From: Tubiluchus corallicola
Taxonomy: Eukaryota > Priapulida > Priapulimorpha > Priapulimorphida > Tubiluchidae
Assembly (NCBI GenBank): GCA_030141605.1
Contig: JAQGDQ010000338.1
Location: 126,001-167,961 of the forward strand
Length of the DNA: 41,961 bases
Direction: 5' to 3'
In this document: piece by piece, positions 10,101-23,030 of the stretch
Layout: each line of letters opens with the position of its first letter
Position numbering within the stretch: position 1 is the first letter of the stretch
Position numbers and translations under genes: made by a program
The notes under the pieces: model-generated
Database searches by the model: none
What the model was told of the DNA's origin: nothing
The model's input: the letters and a program-made list of their open reading frames with translations, nothing else

Positions 10101-11118
10101 CTTAAATGCAAGATTGTAAAAATTCTAACTATTTATTTACCAATCACTCATATCATCAGTGCATGATCACATTTTAATGAACTGGCACTTGTTTTTCAGT
10201 TGTACGAACAATGACACAAATGCAGTGACTGTTTTTTGGGGGCAGCATAAACCGATCAGTCAACCAATCAAATCAATCAGTCTTTCGGGTAACCCCTTCT
10301 AAGTACAGATTCAAATAAGACTCAAAAGTTGCAATTAGCTTTGATGCAGAGGCAAAACTCTAGAACCAGCCAAAACAGTTTGACTCAACGTAAAGAGTAA
10401 GGATAGGGTTCATCTTCAAAAATTGCAATCACTTCATTGGTTTTTATAATTAGACGTTTTAAAAAACAAACGTGAGATAGAAATTTCTCATATTTTAGAA
10501 CAAATTATAATCAAAACAGCAAAACATCTATGGAATTTGATTCAAGTCAACATCTTTATAATAGAGGAAATGGAAGATTCGTACGCACAAGAACTACAGA
10601 AAAAGTTAATGTTAATTTTATTCCACACTACATATACATAGGTTCTATTTTTGTAGGTAAATTTTACATTTATTTAATGTACGGTTAGGTTATTATTAAC
10701 ACATCGTTCGCTCAGAATTTTAAAATAAATTTCCCTGATTTTTTCCCGATCAAATATTGATTTTCTATGACCAAGACAAACAGAAATTGTATTACCAATA
10801 TACGTATTCAAACATTTTTGTGTATGAACATTCAAACATATACTAAAGTGTCGGCCAATCATTATCTTTGGGACAGAAAGTGAAACTGGGAGCCTGCCAT
10901 AGCAAAATTTTTTTTGAACACGAAGCACTGAAAAACATGTTCGGAAAAATATTGGTTCACAGTGATTATTTTTCCAACCCTTTCCAATTTCCCCATTTTT
11001 CGCCGTGAAATTCCGTGTTTAATAACGGTCTAGTCTGCTGAAGGTTTCAAACTGATGCATCGAACGTTCTAAACAAACATTATAGTAAGCCAAGTGGTCA
11101 AAATGTAAACATGCATAC
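10101..11118 (-). other. Intron, nothing recognised
   Basis: A 1.0-kb AT-rich intron without identifiable repeats or additional exons. Confidence 0.7.
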
Positions 11119-11241
11119 CTTCACAAACATTGCCAGGACCACTATATCCCTGCCTGCACTGACACGTATAAGAACCGGCAACGTTATTACAATCGGCGTT
11201 GATGTCGCAGTCATCAAGCAATTCCAAACACTCGTCAATAT
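11119..11241 (-). CDS. cbEGF exon (41 codons)
   Basis: Opens D-I-D-E-C, continues CLELLDDCDINADC and CNNVAGSYTC, and ends GPGNVCEG before a GTATGC donor. All six cysteines are present. Gly-Pro-Gly replaces the Gly-Asp-Gly seen in most other domains. Confidence 0.92.
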
Positions 11242-12323
11242 CTAACAGAAACAAAAAAATGTTGTAATAAAAAATGCTGGTTATATTACACCATGATTGT
11301 AACAGAATTGTAACTCGTTTTGGTTTGCCAACAACTGCATTTTCATACCAGTTTTGATTTCGTTTATTAAGATTCATGGCGAAAACTATTGGTAATTTTG
11401 CGTAGAATTTTTCTATATTTTTAATAGTATATCCAGTTTATCGTTTGCCAAGCCGTTGAAATATCTTGATTTAAATTAAAGTGAGAATTTTATGAACAGT
11501 GCATGTAAACGTCGATGTATCATTGCAGTATATGTTCAGGGCTGGCGACTGCAAAGCTTTAAGGTCTTCAAGCACAATTAATCAAAATATAAAAGTGTAA
11601 TTTGTTAAAAACCAAGTTTATATTTATAAGTTATGAAATATAGGCAACAAAACATCTACAAAGCAAAATTTGCTTTTTCCTTCAAGTAGTATTTTAAACA
11701 GTGAACATTGTTCTCCCTTTTTGGTTAAGATATAAATTCAAAATTTTGTTTTGTTTCGGTAAATTCCTTTGTTTCATAAATTTCAGTTTTGGTATCATTC
11801 CTGAACCGAAAAGAGCCGTAATAAGTTATAGTAGTAGAAGTAGTGCTAATAAGTAAGGTGAAGCAAAAATCTTGCAAAATAATTTTCAGACAGCATTGTC
11901 ATCTCCAGAACTATATATACCACAATGAAACTTTTCAACCTTAAGCTGAGTTCACACTACAATGCCAGCAACTAATGCAAGTTGTCAGCAACACAACTGA
12001 TTGCATGATTAAAATCACAATAAGCAGCAGCAGCACAACACCAGCAACAGTAAAAACAGCAACAGCAATGATATTACAATGACAACAACAACAGCAACAA
12101 CATTCTTACAACCACTTTGGGTAAACAAAAAGCAATGAAATGAATTAATTCCCAGATTAACCAGATTTTATAAGGTCTCCAGTGAATATACATTCTTTTA
12201 AAGAATGCAACAATTAATCTCTGACACCAGGAATTTTCATAGCCTTGTAAAATTCCAAGTAGCAACTTGCAAATTTTTAAATTTTTAGAAAACAAATTTT
12301 CAACAAAGCTAAAGACATCATAC
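11242..12323 (-). other. Intron with CAG/CAA-rich patch
   Basis: A 1.1-kb intron. An impure AGC/AAC trinucleotide patch lies around 12020-12105. Nothing else was recognised. Confidence 0.7.
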
Positions 12324-12443
12324 CAGCACAGACGAAGCCATCTCCTTCGTATCCTGATAGACAAGAACACTCGAAGCCACCGTCAGTGTTTGTACATGCT
12401 GCATTATCATCACAAGTGCCTGGTTGATCACATTCATTCACAT
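12324..12443 (-). CDS. cbEGF exon (40 codons)
   Basis: Opens D-V-N-E-C, continues CDQPGTCDDNAAC and CTNTDGGFEC, and ends GDGFVCAG before a GTATGA donor. All six cysteines are present. The C1-C2 loop is short, as in the exon at 13725. Confidence 0.92.
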
Positions 12444-13724
12444 CTAGAAGAAAAATCCATAGAACAGTTTTAAACACGATGCTAGAAAAAAGTTTTAAAC
12501 ATCACCGCTGTGGTGCGAAATGTTTACAAACTTAAAAAATAATTTCTACAACTAATTTCCTTGGGTATTCATTGCTGGTCACTACTCGGTTAACTACTTT
12601 AACTTAAGTATGTTTATGTGTTTGCAGTAAATAATAAATTAAAAACTAAGTAATCAATTGGTTAATCTAAATCAATGGAAGAACAACAAAAACCACTGGT
12701 GGACTTTCCATGTAGTTTTTCATTGGAGCAGCGACCCGAAAATACCTTTTTAATAATATAGCTCAAACCAACGTTTCCGTATTGTCATCGTCCATTGGAT
12801 CATATGTCCTGGGACATGACGGCTCTTTATGTCATGAGCTGCTATCTCTAGCTAAGGCTCTGTGATGAAGTGTTTTAATTTTTCTGTGCAAAATCTAAAT
12901 ATATTAACAATTGTTCTTTCGCTGATTTTCTGACTAGTTCTATTGCTTCACTATCTCCAGGTAGTTTTGTGGTTACATAAGCATATTACACGGAAATGGA
13001 GCTGAGAAGCCACTGGCTTTCATTTTTATATACATTAAAGTCTTTTGTCTTTAATGCTCATCTACTTATAACTGGACATTGAACTGTCGGCAATACTGCA
13101 AGTGGAACTAAATAATGTTTTCGTACATCATCATCTCTGGTGTCACACGTCCTCTGTCATGACCCTCTCTAACACTTTAGACGATGCTGTCTTCCCATGT
13201 ATCTGTATTTTTGATATCTAATGGTGTGTTGAGTGTAAGATCATTTTGGACGAAATTGATGTAAGTCAGCAGCTGTCCTCCTTGCCGTTTCTTCCCTTTC
13301 TGAAGTGCTTCTTTGAAAGTTAATTTTAATAGGCTGTCATCTGCTTTCGTTGTTTTCGTAGTCGCGTGACTTTGCAATAAGCAATACCAAAAACCTTATT
13401 TCGATTTTCCCGTTAAATCTTTTCATCAACATCGTCGTTTTTTCAACGACCACTCATTAAAGTAAGATAATTTTAGAGCAAAATTTTAATTTGTTACTCT
13501 TCAGACTTTAAGTGAGAAAAGGATGAATTGATTAATTTAGCTAATGAAGTGTCGAATAAATTACTCAATCACTAGCAATCGTATGTGGGATCTTTGATCA
13601 AGTAAAAACGTAGAACACACTCATCATAATGTTTCATAAGTTAGCAATGCACGGGGCTACTGTAATAAGGAGGGTACGATGTGTTCTACGTAGTTTCGTG
13701 CGAAATTGCGAGTTTTTATCTTAC
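12444..13724 (-). other. Intron with LINE-like fragment
   Basis: A 1.3-kb intron. A LINE C-terminal-like frame lies at 13140-13377. The remainder shows nothing recognisable. Confidence 0.7.
13140..13377 (-). pseudogene. LINE C-terminal tail, degenerate
   Basis: The minus frame includes KGKKRQGGQLLTYINFVQND, then a short segment ending DTWEDSIV and a stop. Many animal LINE ORFs end with a basic GRQ/GGQ segment, then T-Y-x-x-x-V-x-x-D, then D-x-x-x-W-x-x-x-V. The fragment is short and the match is by pattern only. Confidence 0.4.
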
Positions 13725-13844
13725 CTTCACAAATAAGCCCATCTCCAGCATAGCCTGCATTACACGTACAAGAGAAACTACCATCCGTATTTTCACATGA
13801 AGCATTGAGATCACAGACTCCATCTTGTTCACATTCGTTTACAT
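13725..13844 (-). CDS. cbEGF exon (40 codons)
   Basis: Opens D-V-N-E-C, continues [13 protein letters not shown] and [10 protein letters not shown], and ends GDGLICEG before a GTAAGA donor. All six cysteines are intact. LNAS supplies an N-A-S sequon. Its upstream (right) neighbour exon is 14.3 kb away, by far the largest gap in the gene here. Confidence 0.92.
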
Positions 13845-14917
13845 CTGTAACAAAATAAAATTAATTCAGTAAAAACTAACATAATAGGCCTAAAACGTAC
13901 TTTAATGACGGGTAACATGAGTATAACGAACAAACAAACACCCAAAACAAATTTTTTATATACAAATTACACATATGCATCAATTATAACAAAACTAATG
14001 CAGCAATTGCGTAATAAACAGTACAGAATCCACAGATAAACCTGACAGCAAATATTGACAAAGAAAAAAATCCAAAAATAATTAAATTTTTAGAGCCATT
14101 CGAGTCAGCTGTGCAATGTAAACCTAAATAAATATTATTGTTAATTATTTTCTTTTTCATTTGCAAAATAGACCAAGCCCCAAAATAGAAAAAGACATGT
14201 TCAATTTTAGCTGAATGCTGTGGCTGCCTCAGCAAACTATACTATAGTAGTGACAGTATAATAATTATAACAGCAACAAACATATTGTAAATCTGACTAA
14301 TCGTTCAAAAGTCTAGGTACTTTCATTATGAACAAAATGTTTCCAACAAAGAAACGTTAATCTGATAATTGAAGTGAAAACTTGTTCAGGTCAATTAATC
14401 GCTTAATGAGCAGCTAATTAACCTCTTAACGAAGCTAACAATAATCTGAAAACAATGGTATTACACCGGACATTTCACTACAGCCCAGCATTCGGCATTT
14501 TAACAAAGTCAGGAAGTTATGGAGATTTTTATGATCGAGCAAAGTTCAACGTGATAATTGCGCGCAGTAAAAGCGAAAGAGTTCAATAATGCGTCGTGTA
14601 AACGGAACTGATTATCTTTTGCTGGAAATAAATATTTGTGTTTGCCATGAATGATTTGAATAATAGAATCTGTGTATAACATAAACGCTGCCGTACAGCT
14701 TCTAACTAAACCATGCACGTTTAATATGCAAACGTTCAACATGAGAGGGAATGCAAACTTCCTTCTCGTCCTTACTTGATTTTATTAATTTCATTAATTT
14801 TCATTAATTTTATTTACGCAAACAAACGCCAATAAATATGTTTCAAAGAATGGCATATGAAATTAGAAAACATTGCATAAGATGGTCGACTAAATAGCTT
14901 AACATTCTCATCATTAT

Positions 14918-15005
14918 TATGATCATCACCATCATCATCATAATTTCGAATACTCCTCCTCCTCCTCCTCCTCCTCCTCCTCTTCGTCTTCGTCCTCGTC
15001 ATCAT
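14918..15005. repeat. ATC and CTC trinucleotide tract
   Basis: An ATC/ATT stretch is followed by about ten CTC triplets and CGTCTT-like variants. Frames reading poly-Pro or poly-Arg across it are compositional. Confidence 0.85.
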
Positions 15006-15322
15006 CAACATGCATACTTGAACGTTTTCCCTAACTGCAACTGCCTGTTTTGCGCATGTATAAATGTGGACAAATTGATGGAATTGGGTTTCACTAATTG
15101 GAATTGGAATCACTAATACAGGAAATAACAGGAAATAAGAAACCCGTTTCCATCCAGTCGCCATCCCATCTACTGAGAACACGGCAGTAGACGTGGCCTT
15201 TATTGGTTAGTTTATTGGCTGCGATACAAAATCCTACGAAAACTACAGAACTGTCAGAAAAGCGGTAGAAACCATTTGAAGTTCTAGGAGGCTAAAGAAG
15301 GAGTGGGAGAGAGCGAGAAAGT

Positions 15323-15324
<2 letters not shown>

Positions 15325-15406
<82 letters not shown>
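15325..15406. repeat. (GA)n microsatellite
   Basis: About 41 uninterrupted GA dinucleotides within a longer GA-rich stretch starting near 15301. It is a pure homopurine tract on the plus strand. Confidence 0.97.
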
Positions 15407-15408
<2 letters not shown>

Positions 15409-16189
15409 CAGTGAAATTCTGAGACATAGACGCAGTTATAAGATGCATGTGTAAAACGGGATGTGGAGCTAAAATTCTAATATCACAACTGTAAAATAGC
15501 CATATTTTTGTTTTTATTTAAAGTATTTCGACATTGCTGTTGACTTCAGGAACTAATCTTGTTCTATGTGTTGAACATCAAATAAAATAAGTCCTTCCTT
15601 ATAGTATCTGTAGATGTGAATGGAAAAAAACTTAAAACTGTTAGTGATGAGTCACCACTGAACTAAGAAAAATACATAGCGGCACCTGGCTGAATTTCTA
15701 ATGGTTACCAACTGAACAATCTCGGTTTTCCTAAAACCCAAAATAATTATTATTGATGTGAATTTTATTGTCAATTTGATTCATAGCGCGTCCCCACCTT
15801 TGCCAATTTTCCAGTCTCAATTGAAATAATTCTCAAGTTGAACCGGTTTTAAATTACAGCCACCTTGCCATATAAACTCAGAGATTGAAAACCTCATAAG
15901 TTTGCAAAACTGACACTTTTTTCAGGAATTCGCCAAGTACTTCTTTCACATGGACATTGGCCTTCGACTTTACCCTTGAAGAACCCATTCGTTGCTGAAT
16001 TGATGCCTTTTATGATAGGCGCAAGTGATGAAGATAAACAAGGGAGTTAGAAGATTTCGGTTATTTGCTTCTAAACAGTTTCTGGATTCAATTTATTAAC
16101 AGCGTGTCTTGAATGTAGCTTTTTGCACCTCTGCTGTCTAAGAACGCAGTGCTATTATTGATTTTACACTAACTGAATGCTGAATAGAG

Positions 16190-16520
16190 GTAAACATTCA
16201 CTACCAAAAAGTTAATTCGAATCGAAACGAATTTATGACTTTCGAATTCAGATTGAAAGATTTTCGAACCACCAGTAAAAATTAGTCTTACAAAGATCAT
16301 GCATATCACTCGATTTTGTTCTGCTGTAAAACCACTAATAATTCGTGCACAAAATATTGTGTTTAAAAATTGTGCACAGAAATCACAGCTAAATTATGCT
16401 AATTGCCTGATGTTTCAACCGTTTTAATGATAAAGAATGTATGTGATTTAAGTGCTGAATTATTCGAATATATAGTCTTAGATTCGAACTAAAAAGCTCG
16501 CTCGAATCGAATTCGAACGT
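16190..16520. mobile_element. Possible TIR element with TTCGAATTCGA-type ends
   Basis: AATTCGAATCGAAACGAA near 16215 and a cluster of TTCGAATCGAATTCGAACG near 16490-16512 form imperfect inverted similarity across about 300 bp. The exact ends and a target duplication could not be fixed, so this is weak. Confidence 0.25.
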
Positions 16521-17319
16521 TCGACAAGAACCCCTAATGCTGAAGTGAACATGGAATTGCTTGAAACTTATTGCAAAAACGTGAGTTACATTATGGCCTG
16601 TTATCCCAGTAAATACGGTAGAGAATGAGGGGGATTAGTAGGTTGCAATAAACAATTTGTACACAGGTCAGCACTTGGGAAGTGAAATATAAGACTTAAA
16701 GCCAGAGCTATATGAGCTGCATGAGCTACACCTTGGCTATAATTACCGTGCAAAAATAAAGAGCAGTAGCAGTAACTATCATTTCAACAACATTGAAGTT
16801 TTGTTGTATTTCTGCCAAACAGATGGCGGTCTTTCTTGCTATTATAATGAAATTTCATGTTAGACTGTAGTTTCTGCGCAATAAGTAACTTCCCGTGAAA
16901 AGGTTTACAAAAACGAGCCGCATTAAAAGAGGAATCTGTCCAGTGTCCAGAGGACAACCAGATTTAACACTGATGGCATCTCACTGTACAGAAAAAAAGA
17001 CAGTAACTTTTCGTTTGGCCTGCAGGCTAAATAGCAGTATCTTCGCTACATTTATGGCATGTCATCATTAGAACACAAATACAAATGCAGACACTGTATT
17101 TGTATTTGTACTTTGAAGGACAATTACTTGGGCCCCATTGTTACATGGGCCCCATTGTTAAGCCAACTGGGTAAAGAGCAGTATCTGCAAATGCATCAGG
17201 CTGTATTCTATTAATTTATTTAAAAATGAATGGCTTGGCTTCTCATTTGGCACAATAGCAGCCAATCATATAATGTTAGAAAATTCCATCTTCATTCATG
17301 GCGTAATTATTGGGGGGGG

Positions 17320-17334
17320 GGGGGATAAACATTG
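17320..17334. repeat. Poly-G run
   Basis: A run of more than a dozen G residues, unusual in this AT-rich intron. Confidence 0.9.
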
Positions 17335-19249
17335 CAAACTTTAGAGATTTGTGTTCATTATCAAGACGATTCCTCTAACATGAGTTCGCTGAGCCAGTAG
17401 AGGTGAGATAGCCATGTTGGGATGTGAATGCATTTTTCCTCTGTGAGGTGCACAGCTAAAATCAGTACAGCAGACGAAATCTGCGAGAACGAGTGTAAAT
17501 AAACGATGCTATGGGCATGAAAAAAGCGTTTGATTATATCGAGGCAACTTAATTATAATTGCTACATATATTATATTTTTATTCATCTATAGCATCTTTT
17601 TTAAATATTTCACTAAGATTTTTACGTAATATTTTTTGTTCTTGAATCTTTACACGTAATATAAAACTATTTTGATCGTTGCGGTTTAAATTTCCTTATG
17701 GGGTGTGGTAATACGTAAACTCATTAGTGTTAAGTCAGCTGGAAGTTGTCAGAATGTCAATTAAATACGTTTAAATCATTTGGATTGTTACCATTTTCTA
17801 CGTACAGTACATTTTTGCACGATCAATGTTTCACCGTCACACAGGTACAATGTCGCCTGTCGACTAATGAACCCGCTCAACCCAAATGAACATAGAAATG
17901 ACCCCATCTTGGCCTCATGAAAAAGCCGATCGCAATACGTCATTATATTTAATGAAGCGTAATCTAGCTATTCTACCAAGCACCCAGGACCAGAAGTTCT
18001 AAATGAAGTCCTGGGCAGACTAGCTCGGGATATCCGCCCACCCAAGAACCGCCACCACTGTGATGCACTGGTGTAGGTTAACATCAAACAGCGGTTTAAT
18101 CTGACCGTGATTAATAGAAAAGTCCTTGACTTGGTTGTAATTGAGGAAAATAATGGGTGGTTCGGGAGAAATGGCATGAGTACAATCACAGTAATTTTAC
18201 AGGAATGCAGCAAATGTTGTTTCCCTTCTGAGAGAGACTTTGAATCACAATGAACACACATGAATCATCATCATAATTTTACTAGAAGATTGCAAAAGTT
18301 GGGAAAGATCGCAATGATATATGAAATATTATATTGCTTTTTGAAATCCACTTTGTGGCTGATATATATACGACGAAGAGTTCTGTTACCTTCTTAGTTA
18401 ATCAGCTAGCCGCCTGCAATGGCAGCTTCCATTAAAGCTACAACAAATTATGGGTTTAATGTGATGTCATCTTATTATACAATAAGGGTGACTTTGCTTT
18501 CTCACGATGCTTTGTACTATTATTCAACGTACAACTAGGTATTTAAAGGAAAGGTCAAGCGATTTAGCAAGTCGGGTTTATTTTACTATTACTACTTAAA
18601 TTTAGAAAAATATAACACAGAAATTGGGCAAAAATTGTCTACAAGCCATTAAGTTTATTTTTAGTACGGCTGTACAGAAATTTCGAAGTGCGGCGGTAGG
18701 TGCTATTCACTTGACAATTATGACGTAACTGGTGGACTTTTCGTAAGAGCATCGTGGCTTTCCGTAGGCGTGCGCTGTTTAAAACTTCTGCGGCTTACCT
18801 AATGTTCATACAAAAATATGTCAGAGTACCACAAAATCACCCAAATCTAATTTCTATTCTCCTGCTTTTATTCGACCGATGGACAACGTCATTGGTGGAA
18901 GAATGGACATTCAAAATGAGCGTACCCAAGCGTGAAATGATCAATCATGACTTTAAAGTGATTTTGCTAGTTACTCGAATGGCTTAATGCACTTTTATTA
19001 CTAAATTTTTCTCTAACTTTTTCACGAACACTGAAACAAGCCTAAATTCCCAGAGAACTTGGGAGAAGAAGTACCGCATGATTGAAATAATAATTGTTTT
19101 CCTCAGTAAAAGAAACTGCAGCAAGTCAGGCACCAAAAGCTCTCAAAAAAGTCTGAAAAATACTGACAAAACTTCTCTTACGTCTGCTTTTGTCGAAAAG
19201 TCGTTTTGCTTTGTGGTACGGCAACAGTTAGTTTTACATTATTGCAAGA

Positions 19250-20175
19250 GATGGTAATGAGTCTTGGAAAAAGTGCAAGTATATGGGAATTATTATATGT
19301 GATATTAAAAGCAGAAAGCAACAAACAGTGCTTGCTTTTCTTCAGCATAAGAATGTATTAACTAGCAAGAAATTAAGTCTTAACGTAAGACTTCGATTAT
19401 TTAATGCTTACGGTACCAGCATTTTTATGTACAACAGTGAAACTTGGGGTTTAACGATTACTCAAGAAAATCAGATTGACACATTTCATAGAAGTCTTCT
19501 TAGGAAAGTTTTAAAGATAAGATGATCATACATAATCAAAAAGGAAGATTTATGCATCAGAACGAACGAAATTTCTTGGAGTTCAAAAATCAAAATCCGA
19601 AGATTAAGATGGCTAGGACATCTTCAAAGATTACCAAATGAAGCACCAGTAAGAATCGCCTTAAAGGAAACCTTAAAACCTTACAGAAAACCATCTGGTA
19701 AACGAAAAACACCATCGGGTGGGGAGTAAACCCCTACCGGGCGCATCCCCGGGTGGCGGATGGGGGACCCCTGGCTTACCAGCCAGGGTGCTCCGAATAT
19801 TCAAATAAGGAGCTGTGGACCAAATCCTTCAAGATAGACCTAGCAAGTCACTGAAGTACTTTTTGCTCAAGTAACTCATGGCGAACACAACTGATGTGGA
19901 GGAGGAGAAGACGTATGAAGACAGAGACACCTGGAGAGACGTTATCAAGTGTTCGCCGGTTGACAGATGAAAATCTACCAGGAGGATGGTGAGAAGAAGG
20001 TGAGAAGAAACGAAAAACAACTTGGATAGCTAAGATAAGAAAGATGTTCAACAACTTAAACCAAATCTATCTTTAGGAGTAGAAGAACTTACGCTGTTAG
20101 CTGATAGAAGTGGGTGGAATACTCTGATAAATGTTGATACCTCAACGTCTACAATAGATGAAATGAAGCTTTGAA
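19250..20175 (+). pseudogene. LINE reverse-transcriptase 3' region, interrupted
   Basis: The frame from about 19267 reads KYMGIIICD, then RLRLFNAYGTS with MYNSETWGL, then HRSLLRKVLKIR. A TGA stands where Trp is expected, and the same frame continues RRLRWLGHLQRLPNEAP to GKRKT. After an insertion (19712-20008) the frame resumes TTWIAKIRK and, past a frameshift, DVQQLKP and LADRSGWNTLI. This is the typical order of a LINE ORF2 C-terminus (Y-x-x-E-T-W, RLRWLGH, TTW, DRxxW). The 5' part is missing. Confidence 0.8.
19712..20008 (+). mobile_element. 297-bp structured insertion in the LINE, 12-bp target duplication
   Basis: AAACGAAAAACA occurs exactly at 19700-19711 and 20009-20020. Removing the insert and one copy restores the LINE reading GKRKT-TWIAKIRK. 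The first 90 bp are GC-rich and can form three successive stems: GGGG/CCCC (loop AGTAAA), CCGGG/CCCGG, and an 8-bp CCCTGGCT/AGCCAGGG with loop TACC. The 3' part is not A-rich. A 12-bp duplication fits target-primed retroposition. The family is not identified; a SINE-like or truncated LINE copy with a structured 5' head is the likeliest reading. Confidence 0.65.
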
Positions 20176-20792
20176 GAGGAAGGAGTGTTAGTTTCAATTT
20201 TTTACCGTTTATCTAACGGTATCAGTTCAATCGAATCTTGGATTGAATTAGGTTACATATACCAATGTTAATATATCACATGAAGTGCTGTACACTTCAG
20301 TTCATTTGTCAAACAAGTGCTAAATTACTACAGATGATAACAATAATAATAATGTACAAATGAATGTAATTACCTGTAGCAGTTGAAATTCCATCAAGAG
20401 ATGGTGAAATAAGTCAGTAATCATATTCAGCGCATTGAATTTCACGCCAGGCAGCGTTTAGGCCTAACCTCGCCTACTGGGAAGTATGCCAGCATAATAA
20501 CAGTAATAATGTTATACGTTATTTAATAATTATCCTAGTCACAGAATTCCGAACGGTACGCGCCATTTATAAGAGCCAATAAGCCGTACAGATCTAAGCA
20601 ATTCAAAAAGGTAAAAATATTTACTGTGTCCAAATAGCCAGCCACACCTTGACCCACCCTCCATTACAGAAGACCTAAGTGATATTCAATCAAACTGCTG
20701 TGGACAAAATAATGAGTGGTCATTCTGAGTCTGTCAAAGCAAGTGACTAAAACTGACTGTACAGTTGCAATTTCGAATGACAACGATAATGG

Positions 20793-20850
20793 CCATGATG
20801 ATGATGGTGATAATGATGATGAAAAAGATGAAGGTGATGATGATTATGAC
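20793..20850. repeat. GAT-rich trinucleotide tract
   Basis: An impure GATGAT/GGTGAT array. Confidence 0.8.
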
Positions 20851-21036
20851 CAATCTTTCAGTGACGCTCCATGGACAATTTCGTGACTTTTAAATCCTTT
20901 GAACATGCCTGTATGTTTCAGTATAATAATAGAAATCTAACGCATGTGCACGCTGGGCTTCAGATGCCTAGAGAGCAGTGAAAAGACTAACCCAGAATCT
21001 GCTCTGAGAGCTTCAACAACGGTCAGAGAATAAATC

Positions 21037-21141
21037 CTAAATAAATTATTGTTATTGTTGTTTTTGTTATTATTATTAATTATTATTACTGTTATTATTA
21101 TTATTAGTAGTAGTGGTAGTAGCAGTAGTAGTAGTAGTAGT

Positions 21142-21224
<83 letters not shown>

Positions 21225-21312
21225 CAGTAGTAGCAGTAGTATTAGTAGTAGTAGTAACAGTAGTATTAGTAGTAGAAGTAGTAGTAGAAGAAGTAGTAAT
21301 AGTAACAGTAGT
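21037..21312. repeat. Compound ATT / AGT / AGC trinucleotide array
   Basis: TTG and ATT triplets grade into long AGT and AGC blocks. Open frames reading poly-Ser or poly-Val are artefacts of the triplet period. Confidence 0.93.
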
Positions 21313-21756
21313 ATCTACAAAGTTTAATTCTACCTGTATCCACTTCAGCTGTTAAGTTAAAATGTTTATTTAAAGTAACAACAAACTAGTGTCAAGAACA
21401 GCTGAAACTGTAACACCAATGACTTAGTGAAGCAGAGTAAAGCATTATTTAGTTATTGGTATAATTTTACTTTTGGTAAGCAAACTTTGCCTACGAACCA
21501 GAAATAAAATGGGGCGGATTGAAAAGCTAATAATCACAGCGTAATTATTCTGATATATAATGTGGCAATAAACCTTTATCGAACCAACAATAATACATCT
21601 CACCTTGGCATATTCCGCTGAATGCAAAGTCAAACACTGTGACCAGATATAACGGCTTTTGTGGCTTAAAAACTCTTGCTGGACTCATCAGATACGAACT
21701 GCCAACTAAACGTGTCACGTTCAAACTGCCAAGTTGCCAACATGTGTTAATTGTAC

Positions 21757-22380
21757 AAGAAAACCCTCCAATTTCATAAAGCTTAAAAAAATTCGTCTTG
21801 AAATTTGATAATACAAGTTACGTACTGCGTTTTTGCATGCAGGGTTTAAGTCGGCTGTAATGCTGCATAAACGCGTAAATTTAAACTCCCGCGATGACTG
21901 TTAGGCGCAGCCATTTTGATGGTAGGTCGTTTGAAACAAGTTTAGTTAAAAACACTGAGCAAAGTTTGAAAAAATAAACAGAAGATTCGTAGCATACATG
22001 TTGCTAACTAAGTAAAATTTTAAATTACTGTATCTTGTCAATAAGATTAAAAATATGTTTTTGGCTGTGAGTGGTGCACCGTGGAGGTGAGTCAACGACA
22101 TTTTACCAATTAGTGAAAACATTTTAGTTACATAAGTCTTTCCAAAAGGTAAGCGAAATGCTAAGTAATACAGATTTGCATGGAAAGTACGCAACGCAAG
22201 TACGATATATGCAGAAAAATGAAATAATTTTTTAAGACGATTTTTCTGAAACTACTTCAGGTACCCCTTTTCTTGTTCTTTAAGTACACGAGTTAAAAAG
22301 TAAGACCACTTAATTTTGTATGTAATAATTAATTTAAGCCGCAAATTGGGCCTGTTTTAAAATAACGGAAAAATTACCGG
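21757..22380 (+). repeat. Dispersed repeat family, copy 3
   Basis: Contains CATTTTGATGGTAGGTCG, GTGAGTCAACGACATTTTAC, ACATAAGTCTTTCC and ACTTCAGGTACCCC in the family order. It is followed by the AATTTAAGCCGCAAATTGGG segment, which lies inside copy 2. It lacks the polypyrimidine stretch TTTCTTTTCTAG. It is not next to an EGF exon. Confidence 0.7.
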
Positions 22381-22508
22381 ATGTGATTCAAGAGCCTTAA
22401 AGCCAAAAGGAGTTGGCTAAAATGTATCAAAAGTTGCGGAAGTTCTAGTACTTTAAGGGTAAACAGAAGCAATTGTAAGAAATACCTGGCGTGCTCATCA
22501 GTATAGCC

Positions 22509-22531
22509 GGCAGGTATTGTGTTTACCTGCC
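22509..22531. repeat. Perfect 8-bp hairpin
   Basis: GGCAGGTA at 22509-22516 and TACCTGCC at 22524-22531 form an 8-bp stem around a 7-nt loop. No associated gene was identified. Confidence 0.6.
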
Positions 22532-22969
22532 CAGGTGAGGTCAATGACAGCACCGTGTTAACACAGGTCTGCAGTTTAACCAAAGGCAGAGAAAGTGATC
22601 AGACAAACCGAAAGTGAAATGTTTCACAGTAAAGAAAGTGCAATGCGGTCAACTGTCACCACTTTTCTATAATTGCCAGTATTTTTGGGTAATCTTCAAT
22701 GTAAAACAGGTTTATTTAAAACAATGTAACCTCGGGTGATACGTAATTATGTTAAACGGTTGTAAACTTTGTACATAAAACAGCAAAAAAAAACCCAGCA
22801 ACAGTAGGGGTTGAACGCACCGCCAAAAGAATTTCTAATACATTTAAGGCGTACATTTCTTTTCAACGTAAATATTCAAATGATATATTTAATGCTATGT
22901 AAACGAGGAACATCGCTAAAATTAAATTGAGCTTCAAAAGCTCGTGAATATACTGCGAATACAATAATT

Positions 22970-23030
22970 CAATTCAATTCAATTCAATTTAGTTCAAGTC
23001 AATTCACTTTATTTTCCTCACAACAAGTAA
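22970..23030 (-). mobile_element. LINE-type 3' tail with (AATTC)n end
   Basis: Read on the minus strand, an AAATAAAGTGAATT segment passes into GAATT pentanucleotide repeats. A polyadenylation signal followed by a short simple tail is how several LINE clades end. No coding part is recognisable. Confidence 0.4.

Noticed and set aside
17968-18261. 97-codon minus ORF in the large intron
   Set aside because: No domain, signal, splice context or repeat-protein similarity could be recognised; consistent with chance.
19712-19810. HDV-like ribozyme at the head of the LINE insertion
   Set aside because: I tried to place the nested P1-P2-P3-P4 pairing. Simple successive hairpins fit well, but a P3/P4 arrangement with a J4/2 catalytic C did not.
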